Part shown: in pieces, positions 8,884 to 16,370 of the stretch
Numbering within the stretch: the first letter of the stretch is position 1
Layout of the letters: each line of letters starts with the position of its first letter
Origin: Viridibacterium sediminicola
Lineage (GTDB): Bacteria; Pseudomonadota; Gammaproteobacteria; Burkholderiales; Rhodocyclaceae
DNA length: 64,000 bases
Assembly (NCBI RefSeq): GCF_039631295.1
Contig: NZ_JBDIVE010000006.1
Coordinates: 181,553-245,552, forward strand
Reading direction: 5' to 3'
The notes under the pieces: generated by a model
What the model saw: only the letters and a program-made list of their open reading frames with translations
The model's database searches: none
What the model was told of the DNA's origin: nothing
Made by a program: the position numbers and the translations under genes

Positions 8884-9909
8884 ATGATCATCGATATCCA
8901 CGGTCATTACACTACCGCGCCGAAGTCGCTGGAAGCCTGGCGTAATCGTCAGATTGCCGGGCTCAAGGATGCCTCGCTGACACCTTCGGTAGCTGAGTTG
9001 CAGATCAGCGACGACGAGTTGCGCGAGAGCATCGAGCAGAACCAGCTGCGCTTGATGAAGGAGCGCGGCGCCGATCTCACCATCTTCAGTCCGCGCGCCA
9101 GTTTCATGGCACATCACATCGGCGACTACCAGACTTCCGCGACCTGGTCGGCGATCTGCAACGAGCTGTGCTATCGCGTTGCCGAGCTGTTCCCGGAGCA
9201 CTTCATCGGAGCGGCGATGCTGCCGCAAAGCCCGGGCGTGGATCCGAAAACCTGCATCGCGGAGCTTGAGCGCTGCGTCAAGGACTTCGGCTTTGTCGGC
9301 ATCAACCTCAACCCGGACCCGTCCGGCGGGCACTGGACCAGCCCGCCGCTGACCGACCGGCATTGGTATCCGATCTACGAAAAGATGGTCGAGTACGACA
9401 TCCCCGCGATGATCCATGTGTCGACCAGCTGCAATGCCTGCTTCCACACCACCGGCGCGCACTACATCAATGCCGACACCACGGCGGTGATGCAGCTGAT
9501 CCAGGGCGATCTGTTCAAGGACTTCCCGAGCCTGCGCTTTGTCATCCCGCACGGCGGCGGTGCCGCGCCTTACCACTGGGGCCGTTACCGGGGGCTCGCG
9601 CAGGAGCTCAAGAAGCCGCTGCTCGACGAGCACCTGCTCAACAACATCTTCTTCGATACCTGCGTCTATCACCAGCCGGGCATTGATCTGCTAACCCGCG
9701 TGATTCCGGTGAAGAACGTGCTGTTCGCCTCCGAGATGATTGGCGCCGTACGTGGCATCGATCCGCAAACCGGGCACTACTACGACGACACCAAGCGTTA
9801 CATCGAAAGCGCAGCGCTCACTGCTGAGGAGCGGCACGCGATCTACGAAGGCAATGCACGGCGCGTCTATCCGCGTCTGGATGCGGTGCTGAAATCAAAG
9901 GGATTGTGA
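8884..9909 (+). CDS. ligJ: 4-oxalomesaconate hydratase
   Basis: This 341-aa metal-dependent amidohydrolase-fold enzyme adds water to 4-oxalomesaconate to give 4-carboxy-4-hydroxy-2-oxoadipate. The N-terminal DIHGHY metal-binding motif, the internal MIHVSTSCNACFHTTGAHY segment and the IPHGGGAAPYHWGR motif match LigJ-type enzymes, and the length equals theirs. It is followed 11 nt later by the aldolase gene that uses its product. The family also contains decarboxylases, but this gene neighbourhood favours LigJ. Confidence 0.88.
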   Translation: MIIDIHGHYTTAPKSLEAWRNRQIAGLKDASLTPSVAELQISDDELRESIEQNQLRLMKERGADLTIFSPRASFMAHHIGDYQTSATWSAICNELCYRVAELFPEHFIGAAMLPQSPGVDPKTCIAELERCVKDFGFVGINLNPDPSGGHWTSPPLTDRHWYPIYEKMVEYDIPAMIHVSTSCNACFHTTGAHYINADTTAVMQLIQGDLFKDFPSLRFVIPHGGGAAPYHWGRYRGLAQELKKPLLDEHLLNNIFFDTCVYHQPGIDLLTRVIPVKNVLFASEMIGAVRGIDPQTGHYYDDTKRYIESAALTAEERHAIYEGNARRVYPRLDAVLKSKGL

Positions 9910-9920
9910 GGAGTACAAGC

Positions 9921-10604
9921 ATGTACGAACTGGGTGTGGTGTATCGCAATATCCAGCGCTGCGAGCGCAGCACGGCCGATGCGCTGGCGGCTTTCGGCTC
10001 GGCCACGGTGCACGAGGCGATGGGCCGCGTCGGCCTGATGAAGCCCTATATGCGGCCGATCTACAGCGGCGCGCAGGTGTCCGGTACGGCTGTCACGGTG
10101 CTGCTGCAGCCGGGGGACAACTGGATGATGCATGTCGCGGCTGAACAGATCCAGCCGGGTGACATTGTCATCGCGGCGGTCACCGCCGAGTGTACCGATG
10201 GCTACTTTGGCGATCTGCTGGCGACGAGCTTCCAGGCGCGCGGCGCCCGTGGCTTGGTGATTGACGCTGGCGTGCGCGACGTGAAAACGCTGGCAGAGAT
10301 GGCCTTCCCGGTGTGGAGCAAAGCCATTTCGAGCAAGGGCACGATCAAGGCCACGCTCGGCTCGGTGAACGTTCCGCTGGTCTGCGCAGGCGCCTGGGTG
10401 AATCCCGGTGATGTCGTCGTCGCGGATGACGATGGCGTGGTCTGCGTGCCGCGCGCGATGGCGGTTGCGACGCTGGACGCTGCGCGCGCGCGCGAAGCCA
10501 ACGAAGGCGAAAAGCGCGCCCGGCTGGCCAGCGGTGTGCTGGGTCTCGACATGTACAAGATGCGTGAGCCACTGGCAAAAGCCGGCTTGCGCTACATCGA
10601 TTGA
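9921..10604 (+). CDS. ligK: 4-carboxy-4-hydroxy-2-oxoadipate aldolase
   Basis: This 227-aa RraA-fold class II aldolase splits 4-carboxy-4-hydroxy-2-oxoadipate to pyruvate and oxaloacetate, the last step of the pathway. The RraA/HMG-aldolase signature ARGLVIDAGVRD lies near residue 110, with the metal and substrate ligands in GDLLATSFQARG just before it. ATG 9921 is preceded by GAGGAG at suitable spacing; a start 15 nt upstream is less likely. It is tightly packed between ligJ and ligI. Confidence 0.88.
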   Translation: MYELGVVYRNIQRCERSTADALAAFGSATVHEAMGRVGLMKPYMRPIYSGAQVSGTAVTVLLQPGDNWMMHVAAEQIQPGDIVIAAVTAECTDGYFGDLLATSFQARGARGLVIDAGVRDVKTLAEMAFPVWSKAISSKGTIKATLGSVNVPLVCAGAWVNPGDVVVADDDGVVCVPRAMAVATLDAARAREANEGEKRARLASGVLGLDMYKMREPLAKAGLRYID

Positions 10605-10611
10605 GGGCGCC

Positions 10612-11544
10612 ATGAGCAAACCCACTACAGGCCACTTCGAGAAAACTGCCGGCTGGCTGGACTGGTATAGCGCACCCAGCAAGCCAGGTTTCCAGCTGCC
10701 GCCGGGCAGCGTCGATGCGCATTGCCATGTATTTGGTCCGGGCGCGGAGTTTCCCTATGCTCCGGAGCGCAAATACACGCCCTGCGATGCCAGCAAGCAC
10801 CAGCTGTTTGCCTTGCGCGATCATTTGGGTTTTGCTCGCAACGTGATCGTGCAAGCGACCTGTCACGGTGCTGATAACCGGGCCTTGGTCGATGCCTGTC
10901 GGGCGGCGCAGGGCAGGGCGCGCGGCGTGGCGACCGTCAAACGCAGCGTCACGGATGAGGAACTGCAGACGCTGCACGACGCAGGGGTGCGCGGCGTACG
11001 CTTCAATTTCGTCAAGCGCCTGGTCGACTTCACGCCCAAGGACGAGTTGCTGGAAATTGCCAACCGGATTGCCAGGCTCGGCTGGCACGTGGTGATCTAC
11101 TTTGAAGCCGTGGATCTGCCCGAGCTGTGGGACTTCTTCACTGCGCTGCCGACCATCGTGGTGGTCGATCACATGGGCCGGCCTGATGTCAGCAAGCCTA
11201 TCGACGGGCCGGAGTTCGCGCTGTTCCTCAAGTTCATGCGCGAACATCCGAACGTGTGGAGCAAGGTCAGCTGCCCGGAGCGACTCTCGGTCGCCGGGCC
11301 GCGTGCACTGGGCGGCGAGCAAGCGGCCTATCGCGACGTGGTGCCGTTCGCGCGGCGCGTCGTCGAAGCGTTTCCTGATCGTGTTTTGTGGGGCACCGAC
11401 TGGCCACACCCCAACCTCAAGGACCACATGCCTGACGACGGCTTGCTGGTCGATTTCATCCCGCACATTGCCCCGACTGCCGCGCTACAGCAGAGCTTGC
11501 TCGTGGATAACCCTATGCGCCTTTACTGGCCGGAGGAGGTTTAA
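10612..11544 (+). CDS. ligI: 2-pyrone-4,6-dicarboxylate hydrolase
   Basis: This 310-aa amidohydrolase opens the lactone of 2-pyrone-4,6-dicarboxylate to 4-oxalomesaconate. Characteristic are VDAHCHVFGPGAEFPY near residue 35, VDHMGRPD in the middle, and the C-terminal WGTDWPHPN motif that supplies the catalytic Asp. The start is 7 nt after ligK and has a GAGGGCGCC leader. Upstream in-frame codons overlap ligK and lack family similarity, so they are not part of this protein. Confidence 0.9.
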   Translation: MSKPTTGHFEKTAGWLDWYSAPSKPGFQLPPGSVDAHCHVFGPGAEFPYAPERKYTPCDASKHQLFALRDHLGFARNVIVQATCHGADNRALVDACRAAQGRARGVATVKRSVTDEELQTLHDAGVRGVRFNFVKRLVDFTPKDELLEIANRIARLGWHVVIYFEAVDLPELWDFFTALPTIVVVDHMGRPDVSKPIDGPEFALFLKFMREHPNVWSKVSCPERLSVAGPRALGGEQAAYRDVVPFARRVVEAFPDRVLWGTDWPHPNLKDHMPDDGLLVDFIPHIAPTAALQQSLLVDNPMRLYWPEEV

Positions 11545-11623
11545 TGTGCTTCAGCAAGACTGGCTTAGCCAGCATGTTGGCGATCTGGCAACAGGCCACA
11601 CGCCGCACCTCAAGGAGACAAGC

Positions 11624-12067
11624 ATGCCACTCGAAAAGCCTTATCAGGATGTTCCCGGCACCATCATCTTCGATGCCGACCAATCGCGTCTGGGCTATTG
11701 GCTCAACCAGTTCTGCATGTCCTTGATGAAGGCCGAAAATCGCGTCCGCTTCAAGGCCGATGAACGCGCCTATCTGGACGAATGGCCGATGAGCGAGGAG
11801 CAGAAACAGGCGGTGCTGGCGCGCGATTTGAACTGGTGCATGCGTACCGGCGGCAACATCTATTTTCTGGCCAAGATCGGTGCGACCGATGGCAAGAGCT
11901 TTCAGCAGATGGCCGGCAGCATGACCGGCATGAGCGAAACGGAGTACCGCAACATGATGATCAGCGGTGGTCGCTCAGCCGAGGGCAACCGTTATCTCGG
12001 TGAGCAGGGCGATGCTCAAGCGCATCGTCAGCCGCAAGGCAGCGCGGCGCAGAAGGGGGCGGCGTAA
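11624..12067 (+). CDS. ligA: Protocatechuate 4,5-dioxygenase, alpha (small) subunit
   Basis: This 147-aa small subunit covers the active site of the extradiol ring-cleaving dioxygenase. The LigA-type core (residues about 30-105, with RFKADERAYLDEW and GGNIYFLAKIGATDG) is intact. ATG 11624 follows AAGGAGA by 6 nt; the longer open frame overlaps ligI and was rejected. The stop abuts the ligB start with no gap, as expected for a stoichiometric heteromer. The last 25 residues are low-complexity, rich in Gln and Ala. Confidence 0.92.
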   Translation: MPLEKPYQDVPGTIIFDADQSRLGYWLNQFCMSLMKAENRVRFKADERAYLDEWPMSEEQKQAVLARDLNWCMRTGGNIYFLAKIGATDGKSFQQMAGSMTGMSETEYRNMMISGGRSAEGNRYLGEQGDAQAHRQPQGSAAQKGAA

Positions 12068-12919
12068 ATGGCACGCATCACCGCATCCGTCTATACATCG
12101 CATGTTCCCGCCATCGGCGCGGCACTCGATCTGGGCAAGACTGAGGAAGACTATTGGAAGCCGGTGTTCGCTGGTTACGAATTCAGCAAACAATGGATTG
12201 CCGAGCAGAAACCCGATGTCATTTTTCTGGTCTACAACGATCACGCCACGGCCTTTTCGCTCGATCTGATCCCGACCTTCGCGCTGGGCACCGCAGCCCA
12301 CTACAAGGTCGCTGACGAAGGCTGGGGGCCGCGACCGGTGCCCGATGTCGAGGGCCATCCGGTTCTGGCCGCGCATATCGCGCAATCGGTGATCCAGGAC
12401 GATTTTGACCTGACGCTGGTCAATCGTATGGAGGTCGATCACGGACTGACCGTGCCGCTGTCACTGATGTTTGGTCAGCCGCAAGCCTGGCCCTGCAAGG
12501 TGATTCCCTTGGCGGTCAACGTCGTGCAATACCCGGTGCCCTCGGGCAGGCGTTGTTTCCAGCTCGGTCAGGCGATCCGCAAAGCGGTCGAATCCTTTGA
12601 TGAAGATCTCACTGTGCAGATCTGGGGCACCGGTGGCATGAGCCACCAGCTGCAAGGCGCGCGCGCCGGCCTGATCAATCGTGAGTGGGACAATGCCTGG
12701 CTCGACGCGCTCATCGCAAACCCCGGCGCCGCAGCGCAGGTTCCTCACATCGATTATGTACGTGAAGCGGGTTCGGAAGGCATCGAACTGGTGATGTGGC
12801 TGATTGCGCGCGGCGCCATGGCTGACGTGAGCGGTGGCGCTGCGCCTCGGGTCCGGCACCGTTTCTACCATGTCCCGGCTTCCAATACGGCCGTCGGCCA
12901 TCTCATTCTGGAGAATTGA
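12068..12919 (+). CDS. ligB: Protocatechuate 4,5-dioxygenase, beta (catalytic) subunit
   Basis: This 283-aa type II extradiol dioxygenase opens the protocatechuate ring between carbons 4 and 5, forming 4-carboxy-2-hydroxymuconate semialdehyde. Iron ligands expected for LigB are present: H12 (in TSH), H59 (in NDHA) and the Glu of GSEGIELVMWL near residue 240. It follows ligA directly and precedes the semialdehyde dehydrogenase by one base. The gene pins the pathway as 4,5- rather than 3,4-cleavage. Confidence 0.93.
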   Translation: MARITASVYTSHVPAIGAALDLGKTEEDYWKPVFAGYEFSKQWIAEQKPDVIFLVYNDHATAFSLDLIPTFALGTAAHYKVADEGWGPRPVPDVEGHPVLAAHIAQSVIQDDFDLTLVNRMEVDHGLTVPLSLMFGQPQAWPCKVIPLAVNVVQYPVPSGRRCFQLGQAIRKAVESFDEDLTVQIWGTGGMSHQLQGARAGLINREWDNAWLDALIANPGAAAQVPHIDYVREAGSEGIELVMWLIARGAMADVSGGAAPRVRHRFYHVPASNTAVGHLILEN

Positions 12920-12920
12920 T

Positions 12921-13877
12921 ATGTCATCTACCATCAAGATCGCCCTGGCCGGTGCCGGCGCCTTTGGCATCAAGCATCTCGATGCCTTGCGCAATATCGC
13001 TGGCGTCGAAGTGGTCTCGCTGGTCGGGCGCCGCCTCGACGCCACACAGGAAGTCGCCGACAAGTACGGCATTCCGCACATCGCCAGCGAGCTTGCCGAT
13101 AGCCTCGCGCTCGCCGAGGTGGATGCGGTGATCCTGTGCACGCCGACGCAGTTGCACGCCGAGCAGACCCTGCAATGCCTGCGCGCGGGTAAGCATGTAC
13201 AGGTCGAGATTCCGCTGTCTGACAGCTGGCGCGACGCGCAAGCGGTACTCGCCGCCAGCCAGCAAGCCAGCAATCTGGTCGCCATGGTCGGTCACACGCG
13301 GCGCTTCAATCCCAGTCATCAATGGGTGCATCAGCGGATCACCGCGGGGCAATTCAAGATTCAACAGATGGACGTGCAGACTTATTTCTTCCGCCGCAGC
13401 AACATCAATGCGCTCGGTCAGGCGCGCAGCTGGACCGATCATCTGCTGTGGCACCATGCCGCGCATACCGTGGATCTCTTCGCCTACCAGTGCGGCAGTC
13501 CCATCGTGCAGGCCAATGCGATCCAGGGACCGATCCATCCCGAGCTGGGCATCGCGATGGATATGTCGATCCAGCTCAAGGCCGCCAATGGTGCAATCTG
13601 CACGCTCTCGCTGTCCTTCAACAACGATGGGCCGCTGGGCACCTTCTTCCGCTACATTGGTGACACCGGCACCTACATCGCGCGCTACGACGATCTCTTC
13701 ACCGGCAAGGATGAAAAGATCGATGTCTCGGCCGTCGATGTGTCGATGAACGGCATCGAGCTGCAAGACCGCGAGTTCATCGCCGCCATTCGCGAAGGAC
13801 GCCAGCCGAATGCCTCGGTTGCTCAGGTGCTCGATTGTTATCGCGTGCTGGGCGAACTGGAAAAAACATTGGCCTGA
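12921..13877 (+). CDS. ligC: 4-carboxy-2-hydroxymuconate-6-semialdehyde dehydrogenase
   Basis: This 318-aa Gfo/Idh/MocA-fold oxidoreductase oxidises the hemiacetal form of the ring-cleavage product to 2-pyrone-4,6-dicarboxylate with NADP+. The N-terminal Rossmann motif is AGAGAFGIKHLDA, followed by EIPLSD where sugar dehydrogenases have EKP, and by the LWHHAAHTVDLFAYQ helix that is typical of LigC. The chosen ATG is one base after the ligB stop; the longer frame overlaps ligB. Confidence 0.91.
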   Translation: MSSTIKIALAGAGAFGIKHLDALRNIAGVEVVSLVGRRLDATQEVADKYGIPHIASELADSLALAEVDAVILCTPTQLHAEQTLQCLRAGKHVQVEIPLSDSWRDAQAVLAASQQASNLVAMVGHTRRFNPSHQWVHQRITAGQFKIQQMDVQTYFFRRSNINALGQARSWTDHLLWHHAAHTVDLFAYQCGSPIVQANAIQGPIHPELGIAMDMSIQLKAANGAICTLSLSFNNDGPLGTFFRYIGDTGTYIARYDDLFTGKDEKIDVSAVDVSMNGIELQDREFIAAIREGRQPNASVAQVLDCYRVLGELEKTLA

Positions 13878-13908
13878 ACGCCGCACACACCAACAAGGAC
13901 TCAACAGG

Positions 13909-14910
13909 ATGCAGACCCGCAAGCTCGGCCCCTTCACCGTCTCCGCCATCGGTTTGGGCTGCATGAACCTCAGCCATGCGTATGGCCATCCTGTGGACGA
14001 GGCTGAAGCGACGCGCCTGCTGCTGCGCGCGCTCGATTGCGGTGTGGACTTCCTCGACACCGCTGCGCTTTACGGTTTTGGCGCCAATGAAAGCCTGCTT
14101 GGGCGCGCACTCAAGGGCCATCGCCAGCGCTTTGTGCTGGCCAGCAAATGCGGCATGACCGGCGTCAATGGCAAGCGGGTGATCGACGGTCGGCCGGCGA
14201 CCATCAAGGCCACTTGCGATGCTGCCTTGCAGCGCTTGCAGACCGATGTCATTGATCTGTACTACCTGCATCGCCTCGACTTCGCGGTACCGATCGAGGA
14301 GAGCGTCGGCGCACTGGCCGACCTGGTGCAGGCCGGCAAGATCCGCGGCATCGGCTTGTCCGAAGTATCGGCAGTAACGCTGCGCCGCGCGCACGCGGTG
14401 CATCCGGTCACGGCCCTGCAAAGCGAGTATTCGCTGTGGTCACGCGAGCCGGAGATCGCGGTACTGGAGGCCTGTTGCGAGCTGGGTGTGGCCTTCGTTG
14501 CCTTCAGTCCGCTGGCGCGCGGCTTTCTCGGCGGGCAGCTGGTCAATCCGCAGAAGCAGCTCGAAGCGGGCGATATCCGTCTGTCGATGCCGCGCTTCGA
14601 ACCGGACAACTACGTGCGTAATCTGCAGCTCTTGCCGGCCTTCCGCAGCCTTGCCGCCGAGCTCGGCGGCACGCCGGCCCAGCTTGCACTGGCGTGGCTT
14701 CTCGCCAGCAAACCCGAAATGCTGATGATTCCCGGCACACGCAGCATTGCCCACCTTGAAGAAAATCTGGGCGCTTACCGTCTGCAACTGGACGCAGCGA
14801 CGGTGGCGCAGCTCGACAGCATGATCCATCCACGTCACATTGCTGGTGAGCGTTACAACCAGGCCACGTTCGCCGAAATCGATAGCGAGCGTTTCAACAC
14901 GCAGGCCTAG
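13909..14910 (+). CDS. Aldo/keto reductase, last gene of the aromatic operon
   Basis: This 333-aa NADPH-dependent reductase has a TIM barrel with the catalytic tetrad visible: Asp and Tyr in FLDTAALYG, Lys in LASKCGM and His in YLHRLD. It resembles the AKR13-type subgroup. It lies 31 nt after ligC and is followed by a transcription terminator, so it is probably co-transcribed. It is not a known step of protocatechuate 4,5-cleavage; a role in detoxifying aldehydes such as those released upstream is only a guess. Confidence 0.8.
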   Translation: MQTRKLGPFTVSAIGLGCMNLSHAYGHPVDEAEATRLLLRALDCGVDFLDTAALYGFGANESLLGRALKGHRQRFVLASKCGMTGVNGKRVIDGRPATIKATCDAALQRLQTDVIDLYYLHRLDFAVPIEESVGALADLVQAGKIRGIGLSEVSAVTLRRAHAVHPVTALQSEYSLWSREPEIAVLEACCELGVAFVAFSPLARGFLGGQLVNPQKQLEAGDIRLSMPRFEPDNYVRNLQLLPAFRSLAAELGGTPAQLALAWLLASKPEMLMIPGTRSIAHLEENLGAYRLQLDAATVAQLDSMIHPRHIAGERYNQATFAEIDSERFNTQA

Positions 14911-14942
14911 TAGCAATCCGTCGCCGCCAAGGATCCGTACAT

Positions 14943-14987
14943 GAAAAAAGGCCGCAGGCTGCAAGTCATGCTTGCTCCTGCGGCCTT
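14943..14987 (-). terminator. Rho-independent terminator after dnaJ
   Basis: An 11-bp perfect stem (14948-14958 with 14977-14987), extended by inner GCAAG/CTTGC pairing, is followed on the minus strand by a U-tract at 14943-14949. It ends dnaJ transcription and, as a hairpin on the plus strand, may also slow readthrough from the aromatic operon. Confidence 0.8.
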
Positions 14988-15041
14988 GCCGCGTATCTTA
15001 TGTCAGCGTGCTAAGCAGGCGATAACTCAGTTACCTGTTCA

Positions 15042-15065
15042 GTTGCGAACTCAGTTGCGAACTCA
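15042..15065. repeat. Two tandem 12-bp units overlapping the dnaJ stop codon
   Basis: GTTGCGAACTCA occurs twice in tandem at 15042-15053 and 15054-15065, with a degenerate partial copy further out at about 15024-15041. On the minus strand each unit begins with TGA in the dnaJ frame, so the stop codon is repeated in series. Confidence 0.75.
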
Positions 15066-16196
15066 GTCAGCGAAAAAGTCGCGCACCTTGTCCATCCAGC
15101 CCTTGGCCTTGGGGTTTTGCCTGTCGCCTTCACCCTGGCTGATCACTTCAAACTCACGCAGCAGCTCGCGCTGACGTTCGGTCAGCTTGACCGGCGTCTC
15201 GACGACGACATGGCAGTGCAGGTCGCCGGTCTGGTGGCTGCGCAGGTTCTTGATGCCCTTGCCACGCAGGCGGAACACCTTGCCGGTCTGCGTTTCAGCG
15301 GGAATCTTGATATTGGCGGCGCCGTCCAGCGTCGGGATCGAGATTTCGCCACCCAGCGCTGCGGTGGCAAAGCTGATCGGCATCTCGCAGTGCAGGTCGT
15401 CGCCTTCGCGCTCGAACACCGCATGCTGCTTGATGTGGATCTCGACATAGAGATCGCCAGCCGGGCCGCCATTGACGCCCGCTTCGCCGTGACCGGAGTG
15501 ACGCAGGCGCATGCCTTCGTCGATACCGGCGGGAATCTTCACTTCCAGGGTCTTCTGCTTCTTGACGCGACCGGCGCCATGACAGTCGTGGCAAGGGTCG
15601 GTGATGATGCGGCCGGCGCCATGACACTTCGGGCAGGTCTGCTGCACCGAGAAGAAACCTTGTTGTATGCGCACCTGGCCGGCACCGCCGCAGGTCGGGC
15701 AGGTCTTGGGCTGGGTGCCGGGCTTGGCGCCCGAGCCGTGGCAGGTGCCGCAGGATTCCATGACTGGAATGCGGATCGTCTTGTCCACGCCGCGCGCGGC
15801 TTCTTCGAGGGTGATTTCGAGGTTGTAGCGCAGGTCGGCGCCGCGATAGACGCGTTGGCCACCACCGCCGCCGCCACGACCGCCGAAGATCTCGTCAAAG
15901 ATGCCGCCAAAGGCATCGCCGAAATCGCCGAAGCCCTGGGCGCCGCCAAAGCCGCCGCCACCGGCGGAGGGGTCGACACCGGCATGGCCGTGACGGTCAT
16001 ACGCCGCGCGCTTGTTGCCGTCGGAGAGCACTTCGTAGGCTTCCTTGGCTTCCTTGAATTTGTCTTCGGCTTCCTTGTTATCCGGATTGCGGTCCGGATG
16101 GTATTTCATCGCCAGCTTGCGATAGGACTTCTTGATGTCCTCATCCGAGGCATCCTTGCTGACGCCGAGTACTTCGTAAAAATCCCGCTTGGCCAT
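15063..16196 (-). CDS. dnaJ: Chaperone protein DnaJ
   Basis: This 377-aa cochaperone stimulates DnaK ATPase and delivers substrates. It has the J domain (residues 1-70, with the YHPDRNP loop containing HPD), a Gly-rich region (about 75-115), four CxxCxGxG zinc-binding repeats between about residues 145 and 205, and the C-terminal substrate-binding domain. It lies 174 bp after dnaK on the same strand. I see no good sigma-32 promoter directly upstream, so it is probably expressed by readthrough from dnaK past the hairpin at 16305-16335. Confidence 0.97.
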   Translation of the reverse strand: MAKRDFYEVLGVSKDASDEDIKKSYRKLAMKYHPDRNPDNKEAEDKFKEAKEAYEVLSDGNKRAAYDRHGHAGVDPSAGGGGFGGAQGFGDFGDAFGGIFDEIFGGRGGGGGGQRVYRGADLRYNLEITLEEAARGVDKTIRIPVMESCGTCHGSGAKPGTQPKTCPTCGGAGQVRIQQGFFSVQQTCPKCHGAGRIITDPCHDCHGAGRVKKQKTLEVKIPAGIDEGMRLRHSGHGEAGVNGGPAGDLYVEIHIKQHAVFEREGDDLHCEMPISFATAALGGEISIPTLDGAANIKIPAETQTGKVFRLRGKGIKNLRSHQTGDLHCHVVVETPVKLTERQRELLREFEVISQGEGDRQNPKAKGWMDKVRDFFAD

Positions 16197-16304
16197 ATCT
16201 CACACTTCAAATTTTGCACGTGATCTGCTGGGGCAGCTACGCACGGTTAGGCTGGAGGCAATCTTCAGATCCATCACAAATCAGCCGCCCCATCATACGA
16301 CAGC

Positions 16305-16335
16305 GGGCATCAGACCGTTTTGCGGCCTGATGCCC
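16305..16335 (-). promoter_or_regulatory. Hairpin between dnaK and dnaJ
   Basis: A 13-bp stem with one G-U type mismatch and a 5-nt loop, GGGCATCAGACCG paired with CGGCCTGATGCCC. No U-run follows on the minus strand, so it is more likely an mRNA-stability or attenuation element than a full terminator. It would help explain lower DnaJ than DnaK output. Confidence 0.55.
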
Positions 16336-16370
16336 ACCCTCGCACTGCGGCGCGGCTTGCGGCTTGCCGC

